This document shows, piece by piece, positions 1 to 9,162 of a stretch of 64,000 bases of DNA. A program made the position numbers and the translations under genes. How positions within the stretch are numbered: the first letter of the stretch is position 1; each line of letters starts with the position of its first letter. Location: positions 558,001 to 622,000 of the forward strand of contig NZ_JBJQIK030000003.1 in NCBI RefSeq assembly GCF_045984285.3. The letters run 5' to 3'. The notes beneath the pieces are model-generated. The model had not been told where the DNA came from, made no database searches, and was given only the letters and a program-made list of their open reading frames with translations. This DNA is from Rugamonas sp045984285 (GTDB lineage: Bacteria > Pseudomonadota > Gammaproteobacteria > Burkholderiales > Burkholderiaceae_D).

Positions 1-549
1 CCGCCCTGCGCGGCAGGCCGTATTGCGCGATATAGGAAGGCGCGGCGCAGATCATGAAGCGCATGGTGCCGAGCTGGCGCCCCACCAGCGCCGAATCCTG
101 CAGCGCTCCCACCCGCACCGCGCAGTCTATGCCTTCCTGTGTCAGGTCCACCAGCTTGTCGCTGACGCTGATGGTGAGCTCCACTTCCGGATACGCGGCG
201 CGGAACTCGCCGATGCGCGGCAGGATCACATTGCGTCCCAGCGCGCCCGGCAGGTCCACGCGCAGCCGCCCTTTCGGCTTGCGCGCGTCCGGCCCGCGGA
301 AGGACAGTTCGGCCGTATCGATGGCGGCCAGGATATCGAGGCAATGCTGGTAGTACTGGGCGCCGTCCGGCGTGAGCGACAGGCGGCGCGTGGTGCGCTG
401 CAGCAGGCGGGCGCCGAGATAGGCCTCCAGATTTTTCAGCGTGGCCGTCAGCGCGGCGCGCGGCAGGTTCAGGGTCTCGGCCGCCTTGGTGAAGCTGTTG
501 GCCTCCACGATGCGCACGAAGGTCTGCATGGCCTTCACTTTGTCCATGA
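1..549 (-). CDS. LysR-family transcriptional regulator, 3' end beyond window
   Basis: The first 183 codons are present. The protein starts MDKVKAMQTFVRIVEANSF and shows the usual LysR winged helix-turn-helix in residues 1-60 (SFTKAAETLNLPRAALTATL, then LGARLLQRTTRRLSLT). The start of the substrate-binding domain follows, with GRLRVDLPGALGRNVILPRI near residue 93. Such proteins bind DNA as tetramers and respond to a small effector. The gene is divergent from the MFS transporter at 653, and the roughly 100-bp gap between the two start codons is where LysR proteins normally bind, so control of that transporter is the natural inference. The effector cannot be told. The C-terminal part lies outside the window. 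Confidence 0.9.
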
Positions 550-652
550 TTGTTCACATTAAATGAAAAGTATAGGCGCATTATGCACTGATTATCTTTA
601 TATCGCTTTTTCCTAGAATGGCCTTCATCCCACTCATTCGAGGAAAAACATC

Positions 653-1867
653 ATGAAAAACGATATCTCACGCGGCATGGTGCTGCTGCTGGCGGTGGCC
701 GCAGGCCTGATTGTCGCCAACCTGTATTACGCACAGACGCTGGCCGGCCCGATCGCGGCCGCCACCGGCCTTTCCGAACAGGCCGCGGGCCTGGTGGTCA
801 CGCTGACGCAGGTCGGCTACACGCTTGGCCTGCTGTTCGTGGTGCCGCTGGGCGACCTGCTGGAAAACCGCCGCCTCGTCACCGGCGGCCTGCTGCTCAC
901 CGCACTGGCGCTCGGCGCCGCCGCCTTCGCCACCAGCGCCTGGCAGTTCCTCGCGGCGGCACTCGCCATCGGCCTCGGTTCGGTGGTGGCGCAGGTGCTG
1001 GTGCCATTCGCGGCCCATCTGTCGCACGAATCCACGCGCGGCCACACGGTAGGCAAGGTGGTGAGCGGCCTGCTGCTGGGGATCATGCTGGCCCGCCCGC
1101 TTGCCAGCCTGGTTGCCGATGCCAGCAGCTGGCATGTGGTGTTCGGCGGCGCGGCCGTCCTGATCCTGCTGCTGGCCCTCGTGCTGCGCAAAGCCCTGCC
1201 GCAGCGCGTGCCCGGTTCGCCCCTGCCTTACCCCAGGCTGATTGCCTCGCTGTGGCAGCTGTTCGCCGCCACGCCGCTGCTGCGCCGCCGAGCGGCCTAC
1301 CATGCGGGCCTGTTCGGCGCCTTCAGCCTGTTCTGGACCGTGACGCCGCTGATGCTGGCCGGTCCGCAGTTCGCCCTGTCGCAAACCGGCATTGCCATCT
1401 TCGCGCTGGTGGGCATGGCAGGGGCCGTCGCTTCCCCCGTCGCGGGCAAGCTGGCCGACCGTGGCCATACGCTGCCCGCCACCGCGGCCGCGCTGCTGCT
1501 CGGCGTGCTCGGGTTCGCGCTGCCGCTGCTGGCGCCGGGCTCGCGCGGCATTGCGCTCGCCGTGCTGGTGCTGGCCTCCATCATCCTGGACATGGGCGTG
1601 GCCGCCAACCTGGTGCTGGGCCAGCGCGCCATCTTCAGCCTCGGCGCCGAGGTGCGCAGCCGGTTGAACGGCCTGTATTTCGCCCTGTTTTTTGCCGGCG
1701 GCGCCCTGGGCTCCGCGCTGGGCGGCTGGGTCTTTGCCCGCTTCGGCTGGCAGGCCGCGCTGCTGGCCGGCATGGCATTTCCGGCAACAGCGTTGTTATA
1801 TTGGTTCACCGAGTGGCTCGGCGCGGGCCGCAACTTTACGATACAAAGCGGCAGGGCCAATTCCTGA
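653..1867 (+). CDS. MFS transporter, probable drug/metabolite exporter (DHA1 type)
   Basis: This 404-residue inner-membrane protein has about 12 hydrophobic segments and the length of a DHA1-type major facilitator. The loop after TM2 reads VPLGDLLENRRLVTGG, matching the MFS motif A position. The amino end (VLLLAVAAGLIVANLYYAQT) resembles transporters that commonly sit opposite a LysR gene. The start is ATG preceded by GAGGAAAAA. Likely role: proton-driven export of a small molecule, under control of the divergent LysR regulator. The substrate cannot be derived from the sequence. The nucleotide stretch ends just before a separate permease gene about 100 bp downstream, so the two are probably independent units. 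Confidence 0.88.
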   Translation: MKNDISRGMVLLLAVAAGLIVANLYYAQTLAGPIAAATGLSEQAAGLVVTLTQVGYTLGLLFVVPLGDLLENRRLVTGGLLLTALALGAAAFATSAWQFLAAALAIGLGSVVAQVLVPFAAHLSHESTRGHTVGKVVSGLLLGIMLARPLASLVADASSWHVVFGGAAVLILLLALVLRKALPQRVPGSPLPYPRLIASLWQLFAATPLLRRRAAYHAGLFGAFSLFWTVTPLMLAGPQFALSQTGIAIFALVGMAGAVASPVAGKLADRGHTLPATAAALLLGVLGFALPLLAPGSRGIALAVLVLASIILDMGVAANLVLGQRAIFSLGAEVRSRLNGLYFALFFAGGALGSALGGWVFARFGWQAALLAGMAFPATALLYWFTEWLGAGRNFTIQSGRANS

Positions 1868-1972
1868 TCAAACTGCCATCGGGCTGTGCTAGTATTCGGC
1901 AGCCCATGGCGATGCTCATCATAAATGTAGCCATTTCCAGGGCTCGTTATCCCTGGACCAAATGGAGACATA

Positions 1973-3370
1973 GTGAGTATTTTCAGAACAAAAAACCTGG
2001 ATGACATGCTGGCGGCAGGACGCGCGCCCGGAGGCCTCAAAAAGGTGCTCGGCCCGTTCGACCTGATCCTGATGGGTATCGGCGCCATCGTCGGCACCGG
2101 CATCTTCGTACTGACCGGGACCGGCGCCCTGACCGCCGGTCCTGCCCTGACCATTTCCTTTATCGTTGCGGCCTGCGCCTGCGGCTTTGCCGCCCTGTGC
2201 TACGCCGAATTCGCCTCCAGCGTTCCGGTCGCCGGTTCCATCTATACCTACAGCTATGCCACCCTCGGCGAGCTGGTGGCGTGGATGATCGGCTGGGACC
2301 TGATGCTGGAATACGGCCTCGCCACCTCCGCCGTGTCGGTGGGCTGGTCCGGCTACTTCCAGTCGCTGCTGTCCGGTTTCGGCATCGCGCTGCCCAGCGT
2401 GCTGACCGCCGCGCCGGGCGCGGTGCCGGGCGTGACCACATATTTCAACCTGCCTGCCCTGATCATCATGCTGGTGCTGACGGCCATGCTGTCCTGGGGC
2501 GTGCGCGAATCGGCGCGCGTCAACAACATCATGGTGGCGATCAAGGTCGGCGTGGTGCTGCTGTTCATCGTCGTCGGCGCGCGCCATGTGCAGCCGGCCA
2601 ACTGGCAGCCTTTCATGCCCTTCGGCGTGGGCGGCATGATGAGCGCTGCGGCGCTGGTGTTCTTCGCCTTCATCGGCTTCGACGCTGTCACCTCGGCGGC
2701 GGAAGAAGTCAAACGTCCAGAGCGCGACCTGCCGATCGGCATTATCGGCTCGCTGGCTGCCTGCACCGTGCTGTACGTGCTGGTATCGGCCATCATGACC
2801 GGCATCGTGCCCTTCCAGAAATTCCTCGGCATCGACCATCCGGTGTCCCTGGCCCTGCAATACGCGGGCGAAAACTGGGTGGCGGGCTTCGTCGACCTGG
2901 GCGCCATCCTCGGCATGACCACCGTGATCCTGGTGATGACCTACGGCCAGACCCGCATCATCTTCGCCATGTCGCGCGACGGCCTGCTGCCGAAGAAGCT
3001 GTCCACCGTGCACCCGAAATACGGCACGCCCTTCTTCGCCACCTGGGTGGTCGGCATCGCCTTCGGCCTGATCGCTGCGCTGGTGCCGCTGAACGTGCTG
3101 ACGGAGCTGATCAATATCGGCACCCTGGCCGCCTTCACGCTGGTCTCCGTGGCCGTGGTCATCCTGCGCAAGAAGCGTCCGGACCTGCCGCGCGCCTTCC
3201 GCTGCCCGGGCGTGCCCGTGATCCCGGCGCTGGCTGTCATCTTCTGCGTCGTGCTGATGACTTACCTGCACTGGCTGACCTGGGTGGCTTTCGGTATCTG
3301 GCTGCTGATCGGTCTGGTGGTATATTTTGCCTATGCACGCCACCATTCGGTACTGAACCAGAAGGGCTGA
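1973..3370 (+). CDS. APC-superfamily amino acid permease (cationic amino acid transporter-like)
   Basis: The 465-residue protein has 12 predicted membrane helices and an APC signature at the amino end: GPFDLILMGIGAIVGTGIFV (residues 26-45), where the GAIVGTGIF stretch forms the unwound substrate-binding TM1. Further family signs are EFASSVPVAGSIYTYSY and FFAFIGFDAVTSAAEEVKRP. This pattern matches the CAT/YfnA group that imports amino acids. The start is GTG, chosen because GGAGA lies five bases upstream. The stop is followed at once by a strong hairpin. Substrate specificity is not readable from the sequence. Confidence 0.9.
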   Translation: MSIFRTKNLDDMLAAGRAPGGLKKVLGPFDLILMGIGAIVGTGIFVLTGTGALTAGPALTISFIVAACACGFAALCYAEFASSVPVAGSIYTYSYATLGELVAWMIGWDLMLEYGLATSAVSVGWSGYFQSLLSGFGIALPSVLTAAPGAVPGVTTYFNLPALIIMLVLTAMLSWGVRESARVNNIMVAIKVGVVLLFIVVGARHVQPANWQPFMPFGVGGMMSAAALVFFAFIGFDAVTSAAEEVKRPERDLPIGIIGSLAACTVLYVLVSAIMTGIVPFQKFLGIDHPVSLALQYAGENWVAGFVDLGAILGMTTVILVMTYGQTRIIFAMSRDGLLPKKLSTVHPKYGTPFFATWVVGIAFGLIAALVPLNVLTELINIGTLAAFTLVSVAVVILRKKRPDLPRAFRCPGVPVIPALAVIFCVVLMTYLHWLTWVAFGIWLLIGLVVYFAYARHHSVLNQKG

Positions 3371-3378
3371 TGGTTTCC

Positions 3379-3402
3379 GCGGGTCCCCTGCGGGGGATCC
3401 GC
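3379..3402 (+). terminator. Hairpin after the amino acid permease
   Basis: GCGGGTCCCC, a three-base loop, then GGGGGATCCGC form a near-perfect GC-rich stem eight bases after the permease stop codon. There is no T-run, so this may be a 3' stability hairpin rather than a true intrinsic terminator. Confidence 0.35.
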
Positions 3403-3440
3403 CGTCTGGCCTGACAACGGTATGACAGGCACTGTCGCTT

Positions 3441-5429
3441 ATGCTAACCGGGCGCTACGAACCCTCGCTGGTTTTCATCTCGATCGCTGTCGCGATCTTC
3501 GCTTCCTACACGGCGCTCAGCCTGGCTGGCCGCGTCAAGCAATCCCACGGCATGTCCTCCTGGGCATGGACGATTGGCGGCGCCGCCGCCATGGGCAGCG
3601 GCATCTGGGCCATGCACTTCATCGGCATGCTGGCCTTCCGCCTGCCCATACCGCTGGGCTATGACCTCACGATTACCCTGCTGTCCCTGCTGCTCCCCAT
3701 CATTGTTTCCGGCCTCGCCCTGCAGCAGATGCAGAGCCCGCGCCTGGAGCTGAAACGCTTCGCTTCCGCTTCGGTGCTGATGGGCGTGGGCATCGCCACC
3801 ATGCATTACACCGGCATGGCGGCCATGCAGATGTCGCCCGCGATCCAGTACGATCCGCTGCTGTTTGCCGCCTCCATCCTGATCGCCATTGCCGCTTCGG
3901 CCGGCGCCATCTGGATCGGCTACCGCCTGCGCGAAACCACGCCGCATGCCGCGCTGGCGCAAGGCGCAGCCGCCGTGCTGATGGGCTTTGCCATCGTCGG
4001 CATGCATTACACCGGCATGGCGGCGGCCAGCTTCCCGGACGGCAGCATCTGCCTGGCGGCGAAAGCGGGCATGAGCCGGCACAGCCTCGCCATGCTGGTG
4101 ACGTTGGCCACGGTGGCCGTGCTCACCGTGGCGCTGCTGGTGTCGGTCTACGACGCGCGGCTCGAAGCGCGCGGCCGCGTGCTGGAAGCGTCCATTGCCA
4201 CGGCCGAGGAACGCCGGGCCCAGTATCTGCACGAGCTGGAAGCGCGGGTGGAGGCGGAACGCCTGAGCCACCTGAAGGATGAGTTCCTGGCCACCGTGTC
4301 GCACGAACTGCGCACGCCCCTGAACGCCATCCTCGGCTGGTCCCAGCTGCTGCTGCACCAGTCGGGCCAGGACCGCGAGACGCTGCGCAAGGCCGTGCTC
4401 ACCATCGAACGCAATGCGCGCGCGCAGGCGCAGCTGATCGACGACCTGCTCGACATGAGCAAGATTATCTCGGGCAAGGTACGGCTGACCATGAAGCCCT
4501 GCTGGCCTGGCGATTTCATCGCCGCCGCCATCGAAACCGTGCGTCCGGCCGCCATGGCCAAACGCATCCACCTCGACATCCAGCTCGATACGCATGCGGG
4601 ACCGGTGCTGTGCGACGCCAGCCGCATGCAGCAGGTGATGTGGAACCTGCTGTCGAACGCCGTCAAGTTCACGGAGCCGGGCGGTACGGTCGCCGTGCAG
4701 CTGGAGCATGCGCAGCGCGGCGTGCGCATTGCGGTGCGCGATACCGGCATCGGCATCAAGACCGACTTCCTGCCCCATGTGTTCGAACGTTTCCGCCAGG
4801 CCGACGCATCCACCACGCGCCGCCACGGCGGCCTTGGCCTCGGGCTGGCGATTGCGCGCCAGCTGGTGGAGCTGCAGGCAGGCGCCATCGCCGTGGACAG
4901 CGCGGGCGAAGGCCGCGGCACCACTTTCAGCATTGTGCTGCCGGAACAGGCGCCGCTGCCCGACTGGAACGTGAACCGCGGCATGCCGCAGGAAGCGCGG
5001 CAGGAAGCCATGCAGGTAGTGAACCTGGCCGGCGCCACCATCCTCGTGCTGGATGACGAAATCGATTCGCTGGAGCTGGTGCGCGAGATCATGGCCCAGA
5101 CCGGCGCTACCGTCATCACGGCCCACAAACCGCTGGAGGCGCTGGAACTGCTGCGGCAGCGCGGGCCGCAGCTGCTGATCTCCGACATCGGCATGCCGGA
5201 CATGGACGGCTTCGAACTGATTCGCCGCGTGCGTGCACTGGAAGGCGGCGTGCGCGGCACGCCCGCGATCGCCCTCTCCGCCTTCGCCCGCCGCGAAGAC
5301 CGCAGCCGCGCGCTGGAAAACGGCTTTACCGACTACCTCGTCAAACCGGTAACGCCCGCCCTGCTGCTGCAAACCGTGGCCCAGGTGCTGCGCAAGAGCG
5401 CCGCCCACGCTCCCCCATTTGTGGGGTAG
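3441..5429 (+). CDS. MHYT-domain hybrid sensor histidine kinase with C-terminal receiver
   Basis: This 662-residue membrane sensor begins with an MHYT domain of seven helices. Its three signature repeats are visible (MHFIGM at 58-63, MHYTGM at 121-126 and 188-193); in this family they are proposed to bind a metal and sense a gas. A coiled linker leads to the kinase: H-box SHELRTPLN with phospho-accepting His288, N-box WNLLSNAVKFT, and G-boxes DTGIGI and GGLGLGLAI. A receiver follows (LVLDDE with Asp538/539, phospho-acceptor Asp582 in SDIGMPDMDG, conserved Lys in DYLVKPV). Its output partner is not adjacent, so phosphotransfer probably goes to a protein elsewhere. The ribosome-binding site is weak; the start fits the usual first residues of MHYT proteins. 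Confidence 0.93.
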   Translation: MLTGRYEPSLVFISIAVAIFASYTALSLAGRVKQSHGMSSWAWTIGGAAAMGSGIWAMHFIGMLAFRLPIPLGYDLTITLLSLLLPIIVSGLALQQMQSPRLELKRFASASVLMGVGIATMHYTGMAAMQMSPAIQYDPLLFAASILIAIAASAGAIWIGYRLRETTPHAALAQGAAAVLMGFAIVGMHYTGMAAASFPDGSICLAAKAGMSRHSLAMLVTLATVAVLTVALLVSVYDARLEARGRVLEASIATAEERRAQYLHELEARVEAERLSHLKDEFLATVSHELRTPLNAILGWSQLLLHQSGQDRETLRKAVLTIERNARAQAQLIDDLLDMSKIISGKVRLTMKPCWPGDFIAAAIETVRPAAMAKRIHLDIQLDTHAGPVLCDASRMQQVMWNLLSNAVKFTEPGGTVAVQLEHAQRGVRIAVRDTGIGIKTDFLPHVFERFRQADASTTRRHGGLGLGLAIARQLVELQAGAIAVDSAGEGRGTTFSIVLPEQAPLPDWNVNRGMPQEARQEAMQVVNLAGATILVLDDEIDSLELVREIMAQTGATVITAHKPLEALELLRQRGPQLLISDIGMPDMDGFELIRRVRALEGGVRGTPAIALSAFARREDRSRALENGFTDYLVKPVTPALLLQTVAQVLRKSAAHAPPFVG

Positions 5430-5486
5430 CAGCATCGCAGCGGCGGCGCCACCATCGGTTTTTCAACACAACAGGAAGCTACCAGT

Positions 5487-6161
5487 ATGCCGCCAGCACC
5501 CCGGCCCCAACTCTTTGGCGGCAACCTCGCCTTCATCGCAGGCTTTATCGACACTGTGGGCTTCATTGCCCTGTTCGGCCTGTTCACGGCCCACGTGACG
5601 GGCAACTTCGTGCTGATCGGCGCCACCCTGTCCGACTTTTCGCGCGCGCCGGTGCTGCTCAAATTCCTCGCCTTCCCGGCCTTCATCGCGGGCATCGTGC
5701 TGCTGCGGATCGCCATCCTCAAAACCAGGCTGCCCGAAGGCGGCGCCCTGCGCCTGGCGCTGGCGCTGGAAGCGCTGCTGATGGCGGGCTTCATGGTCTG
5801 CGGCGTGCTCGCCACGCCGGTCGGCGACAGCGTCAGCGGCATGGCGATGGCGGCCGGCCTGCTCGGCACCGCCGCCATGGGCGCGCACAGCGCCGCCAGC
5901 AAGCTCCTGCTGCCGCAGCTCGCGCCCACTTCCATGATGACGGGGAATGTGACCCAGTTCGCACTCGATTCCACCGACATCCTGCTCGGCCACGCCGACG
6001 CCGAAACGCGCACCCGCTGCACCAAGTTCCTGTGGCCCCTGGCCGCCTTTGCGCTGGGCTGCACGGCGGGCGCCTTCGGCTATATGTGGTTCGGCTTCTG
6101 GTGCATCCTGCTGCCGCTGGCGCAACTGGTTTTCCTGTGGGCCGCCAGCCGTCCGGCCTGA
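5487..6161 (+). CDS. DUF1275 (YoaK-like) membrane protein
   Basis: The 224-residue protein has about six hydrophobic segments and the DUF1275 hallmarks: GFIDTVGFIALFGLFTAHVTGNFVLIG near the amino end and LLLPQLAPTSMMTGNVTQF in the middle. The family function is unknown; members are inner-membrane proteins. The start ATG is preceded by AGGAAG. It lies 57 bases after the hybrid kinase and 24 bases before the acetyltransferase gene, so co-transcription with either is possible, but no shared function is evident. Confidence 0.88.
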   Translation: MPPAPRPQLFGGNLAFIAGFIDTVGFIALFGLFTAHVTGNFVLIGATLSDFSRAPVLLKFLAFPAFIAGIVLLRIAILKTRLPEGGALRLALALEALLMAGFMVCGVLATPVGDSVSGMAMAAGLLGTAAMGAHSAASKLLLPQLAPTSMMTGNVTQFALDSTDILLGHADAETRTRCTKFLWPLAAFALGCTAGAFGYMWFGFWCILLPLAQLVFLWAASRPA

Positions 6162-6185
6162 GAAAGCGTCTGCTACACTCGCAGC

Positions 6186-6665
6186 ATGCTGACCATCCGC
6201 CGCACCACCGAAGAAGACTGGGCCTCGCTGAAAGCAGTCCGCCTCGCCGCCCTGCGCGACGCGCCGGACGCTTTCGGCCTGAGCTACGCCACCGCTGCCG
6301 CCTGGACCGAAGCCGACTGGCGCGAACGCGCCGCCTGCCGCCGCGCCGAATACGCGCTGGCCTTCGATGGCACGCAAGTGGTGGGCATGGCCGGCGGCCT
6401 CGCGGGGGCCGGCGGCGAATATGAACTGATCGGCATGTGGGTCGATCCCGCCTGCCGCGGCACAAGCGCCGCGGCACGCCTGGTCGACGCCATCAAGCGC
6501 TATGCCAGCGCCGCCGGCCACCGGCGGGTGGTCCTCGCCGTCGCTCCGGCGAATGCGCGCGCGGCAGCCTTTTACCGGCGCCAGGGCTTTAGCTGGCTGC
6601 CCGAACGCTATCCGCTCGACAGCAATCCGGACATCGAACTGCAAAAAATGTCCTGCGCCTTATGA
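6186..6665 (+). CDS. GNAT-family N-acetyltransferase
   Basis: The 159-residue protein matches a single GNAT fold: amino end LTIRRTTEEDWASLKAVRLAAL, central strand YELIGMWVDPACRGTSAAARLVDA (degenerate acetyl-CoA loop, residues 78-101) and the C-terminal LAVAPANARAAAFYRRQGF. It would transfer an acyl group from acyl-CoA to an amine; the acceptor is unknown. Its last six bases overlap the end of the convergent halogenase gene. Confidence 0.9.
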   Translation: MLTIRRTTEEDWASLKAVRLAALRDAPDAFGLSYATAAAWTEADWRERAACRRAEYALAFDGTQVVGMAGGLAGAGGEYELIGMWVDPACRGTSAAARLVDAIKRYASAAGHRRVVLAVAPANARAAAFYRRQGFSWLPERYPLDSNPDIELQKMSCAL

Positions 6666-8147
6666 AACGGCGCGGCAGTAGCGGCTGATGTAGTCCTTGT
6701 GCTGCGGCAGCCGGCGGGCCAGCGATTCCACGCCGTGGCGGATGCTGTCGAGGAAGTGGCGCAGTTCGGCGTCGCCCATCAGGTCGGCGATCTGGTGGTA
6801 GCGCTCGGGCACAATGCCCTGCCCCAGCATCACCTGGATCCATGAATTCTCCACAAACAGCTCGTTCGGCACGCGGAACACGCGCGCCGTTTCGCGGAAG
6901 TGCTGGATGCGGTGGCGCAGCGAAGCAGGCAGCTCCAGCGCGCTGGCGTCGCGCCAGAACTGGCTGTCGCGCCGGTTCGTCACGTTGTAGTGCAGGATGA
7001 TGAAGTCGCGGATATGCGCGATCTCCTGCGAGGCCTGCTGGTTGTATTCGTCGATATCGGTCTGGCAGATGCCCTGGCTGGGAAACATCTGCAGCAGGCG
7101 GATCAGGTTGCGCTGGATAAGGTGGATGCTGGTCGATTCGATCGGCTCCAGGAAGCCGCTGGACAGGCCGATGGCGACGCAGTTGCCGCGCCAGCTCTGG
7201 CGCCGCTGGCCGGGCTTGAAGCGGATCGGGCGCGGCTGCATCAGCGGTTCGCCCGCCAGGTTGGACATCAGCGTGCGCTGCGCTTCCTCGTCGTCCATAT
7301 AGCGGCTGGAATACACCAGCCCATTGCCTACGCGGCTTTGCAGCGGAATGCGCCACTGCCAGCCGCCATGGTGCGCAATCGCGCGCGTATAGGGCGGCAC
7401 GGCGCCGGTGGATTCGGTCTGCACCGCCAGCGCGCTGTCGCAGAACAGCCAGTGCGACCAGTCCTCGTACTCCACGCCCAGCGTTTGCCCCAGCAGCAGG
7501 CTGCGGAAGCCGGAACAGTCGATGAACAGGTCGCCTTCGATGCGGGCGCCATGATCCAGCGTGAGCGCCATGATCTGCCCGCCGGCCGCGGCCACGTCAA
7601 CGATCTTGCCCTCGATCCGCTTTACGCCCAGCGCCTCGCTGAACTTGCGCAGGTAGCGAGCATAGCGGCCCGCGTCCAGGTGATAGGCGTAGTTCATGCC
7701 GTCGTCCGGCAGGTGCGCAAAGCGGTCCAGCTGCGCCGCCTTCAGCTCACGGCAATAGTCGCCATAGTCGGCGGCCAGTCCGCGCGCCCTGCCCTTGAGC
7801 CAGAAGTGCTGGAAGCCCGCCGTCCAGTGGTCGGTGCCGGTGCTGCCGAAGGAATGGATGTAATGTTCGCCCACATTGCGCCAGTTCTCGAAGCTGATGC
7901 CGAGCTTGAAGGTGGCGCTGGTGGCGGCCATGAACTCGGCCTCGTTCAGCTCCAGCAGCTTGTGGAAGGTGAGCATGCTGGGAATGGTGGCCTCGCCCAC
8001 GCCCACGGTGCCGATCTCCTCGGACTCCACCAGCGTGATATCGAGAATCCTGCCCATCGTTTTCGACAGGGCCGCGGCGGCCATCCAGCCGGCCGTGCCG
8101 CCGCCTGCGATCACGACGCGGCGTACCGGAGCCTGGTTTGCTTGCAT
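6660..8147 (-). CDS. Tryptophan halogenase-like flavoprotein (copy B)
   Basis: The 495-residue protein belongs to the FADH2-dependent tryptophan halogenase family (PrnA/RebH fold). The FAD loop GGGTAG is at residues 15-20, GVGEATIPSM near 49-58, the position of the PrnA catalytic lysine is Lys81 (ATFKLGISFENW), the halogenase WxWxIP motif is intact (WQWRIP, 263-268), and EPIEST contains Glu337, equivalent to PrnA Glu346. The key residues of a chlorinating enzyme are therefore present. It is the last gene of a minus-strand operon behind a TBDR, halogenase copy A, SapC and a cupin. In such carbohydrate-type TBDR loci the real substrate is unknown, and free tryptophan is only one possibility. 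The start at 8147 leaves a 10-base gap to the cupin gene. Confidence 0.88.
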   Translation of the reverse strand: MQANQAPVRRVVIAGGGTAGWMAAAALSKTMGRILDITLVESEEIGTVGVGEATIPSMLTFHKLLELNEAEFMAATSATFKLGISFENWRNVGEHYIHSFGSTGTDHWTAGFQHFWLKGRARGLAADYGDYCRELKAAQLDRFAHLPDDGMNYAYHLDAGRYARYLRKFSEALGVKRIEGKIVDVAAAGGQIMALTLDHGARIEGDLFIDCSGFRSLLLGQTLGVEYEDWSHWLFCDSALAVQTESTGAVPPYTRAIAHHGGWQWRIPLQSRVGNGLVYSSRYMDDEEAQRTLMSNLAGEPLMQPRPIRFKPGQRRQSWRGNCVAIGLSSGFLEPIESTSIHLIQRNLIRLLQMFPSQGICQTDIDEYNQQASQEIAHIRDFIILHYNVTNRRDSQFWRDASALELPASLRHRIQHFRETARVFRVPNELFVENSWIQVMLGQGIVPERYHQIADLMGDAELRHFLDSIRHGVESLARRLPQHKDYISRYCRAVS

Positions 8148-8157
8148 GGGCTTTTCC

Positions 8158-9162
8158 TTAGCGGTTGATGCGGTTGAGGATCTGGCTGCGCAGGGTGCGC
8201 GCCATGGTGTCGTCCAGCGGCGCCAGCACACGGCGCGCGGCCGCCGGCATATGGGCTGCCTCGCTGCCGTCGGCGTCGAACACATAGTGCAGGAAGATGT
8301 CGCGCCAGGCGGCGCGCTGCGCGGGCGGCAGGTCGCGCACCGTCAGCAGCGCCAGCATCAGCGCATTGGTCGGCGTGTCCATATACGACGGCGACTGCCG
8401 CCACCAGTAGTTAACCAGGATGTTGAAGGGATCGAGCGCCTCCACATGGTGCCACCACATGCTGGGGATGAAGATGGCGTCGCCCGGCCCCAGTTCCGCC
8501 GTCAGCGCATGCTTCTGCGCTTCGGCAAAGCGCGGGAAGCGCTGCAGGTCCGGCTTGTGCAGGTCGACCATGCTGATGGGCTGTCCGGCCGGCGTGAAGT
8601 CAAGCGGGCCGATATACAGATTGTCGAGCTGGTTCGGCGGGAACAGCGTGAAGCGGCGGCGCCCTGCCGCCACCACCGCAATATTGTCCGGCAGGTCGTA
8701 ATGGGGTGCGATGCGCGTGCGGTTGCCCAGCCAGATGCTCACATAGGGTTGCCGCGCCCCCAGGCCCAGGTCGTTCTCGCTGCGCAGGCCGGGCAGGCAG
8801 GCGTCGATCTCGGTTGAGCCCACATAGATTGCGGGCGGCTGCGCGTCGGCGCGGCGTGCGTCCAGTTCTTCCAGCACGCTGGCGAGGCTGGTGCGCACCG
8901 AATCGAAATTGAAACCGCTCAGGTCTTCGTTGTAGAAGAAGCGCCCGCCAATCTCCGGCCGCCCCAGCAGCGCAATCACCTGATCGCCGCGGTAGTAGCG
9001 GCGCAGGTAATCGCTGGCGCAGCGCTGCGAGGCCAGGCCGGCTTTCACCAGCGGCCAGCGCGCGGCCAGGCCGCGCAGCACCACCGGCTCGTTGGACGTG
9101 AGCAGCGCGTCATCCAGGTCGCCGGGCGCAAGGCCGGCCAGTTGGCGGATGGGTTCAGCCAT
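8158..9162 (-). CDS. Cupin-8 / JmjC-like protein
   Basis: This 334-residue protein looks like a cupin-8 (JmjC-related) Fe(II)/2-oxoglutarate dioxygenase-fold protein. It has the expected beta-barrel signs: WLGNRTRIAPHYDLPDNIAV supplies the HxD-type pair, AAGRRRFTLFPP follows, and GDAIFIPSMWWHHVEALDP gives the distal metal histidine. Relatives hydroxylate protein side chains or small molecules; the target is not known here. The gene overlaps the end of sapC by 8 bases and is followed 10 bases later by halogenase B, so the three are tightly co-translated. In comparable loci SapC, cupin and halogenase genes travel together behind a TonB receptor. Confidence 0.87.
   Translation of the reverse strand: MAEPIRQLAGLAPGDLDDALLTSNEPVVLRGLAARWPLVKAGLASQRCASDYLRRYYRGDQVIALLGRPEIGGRFFYNEDLSGFNFDSVRTSLASVLEELDARRADAQPPAIYVGSTEIDACLPGLRSENDLGLGARQPYVSIWLGNRTRIAPHYDLPDNIAVVAAGRRRFTLFPPNQLDNLYIGPLDFTPAGQPISMVDLHKPDLQRFPRFAEAQKHALTAELGPGDAIFIPSMWWHHVEALDPFNILVNYWWRQSPSYMDTPTNALMLALLTVRDLPPAQRAAWRDIFLHYVFDADGSEAAHMPAAARRVLAPLDDTMARTLRSQILNRINR

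Noticed and set aside
3444..5435. A very long open frame on the minus strand opposite the hybrid kinase
   Set aside because: High-GC third positions create long stop-free antisense frames. The translation is rich in His, Gln, Arg and Gly without any domain, whereas the plus strand gives a complete MHYT-kinase-receiver protein. The same reasoning removes the long frames opposite the TBDR at 11547, the TBDR at 18134 and polB.
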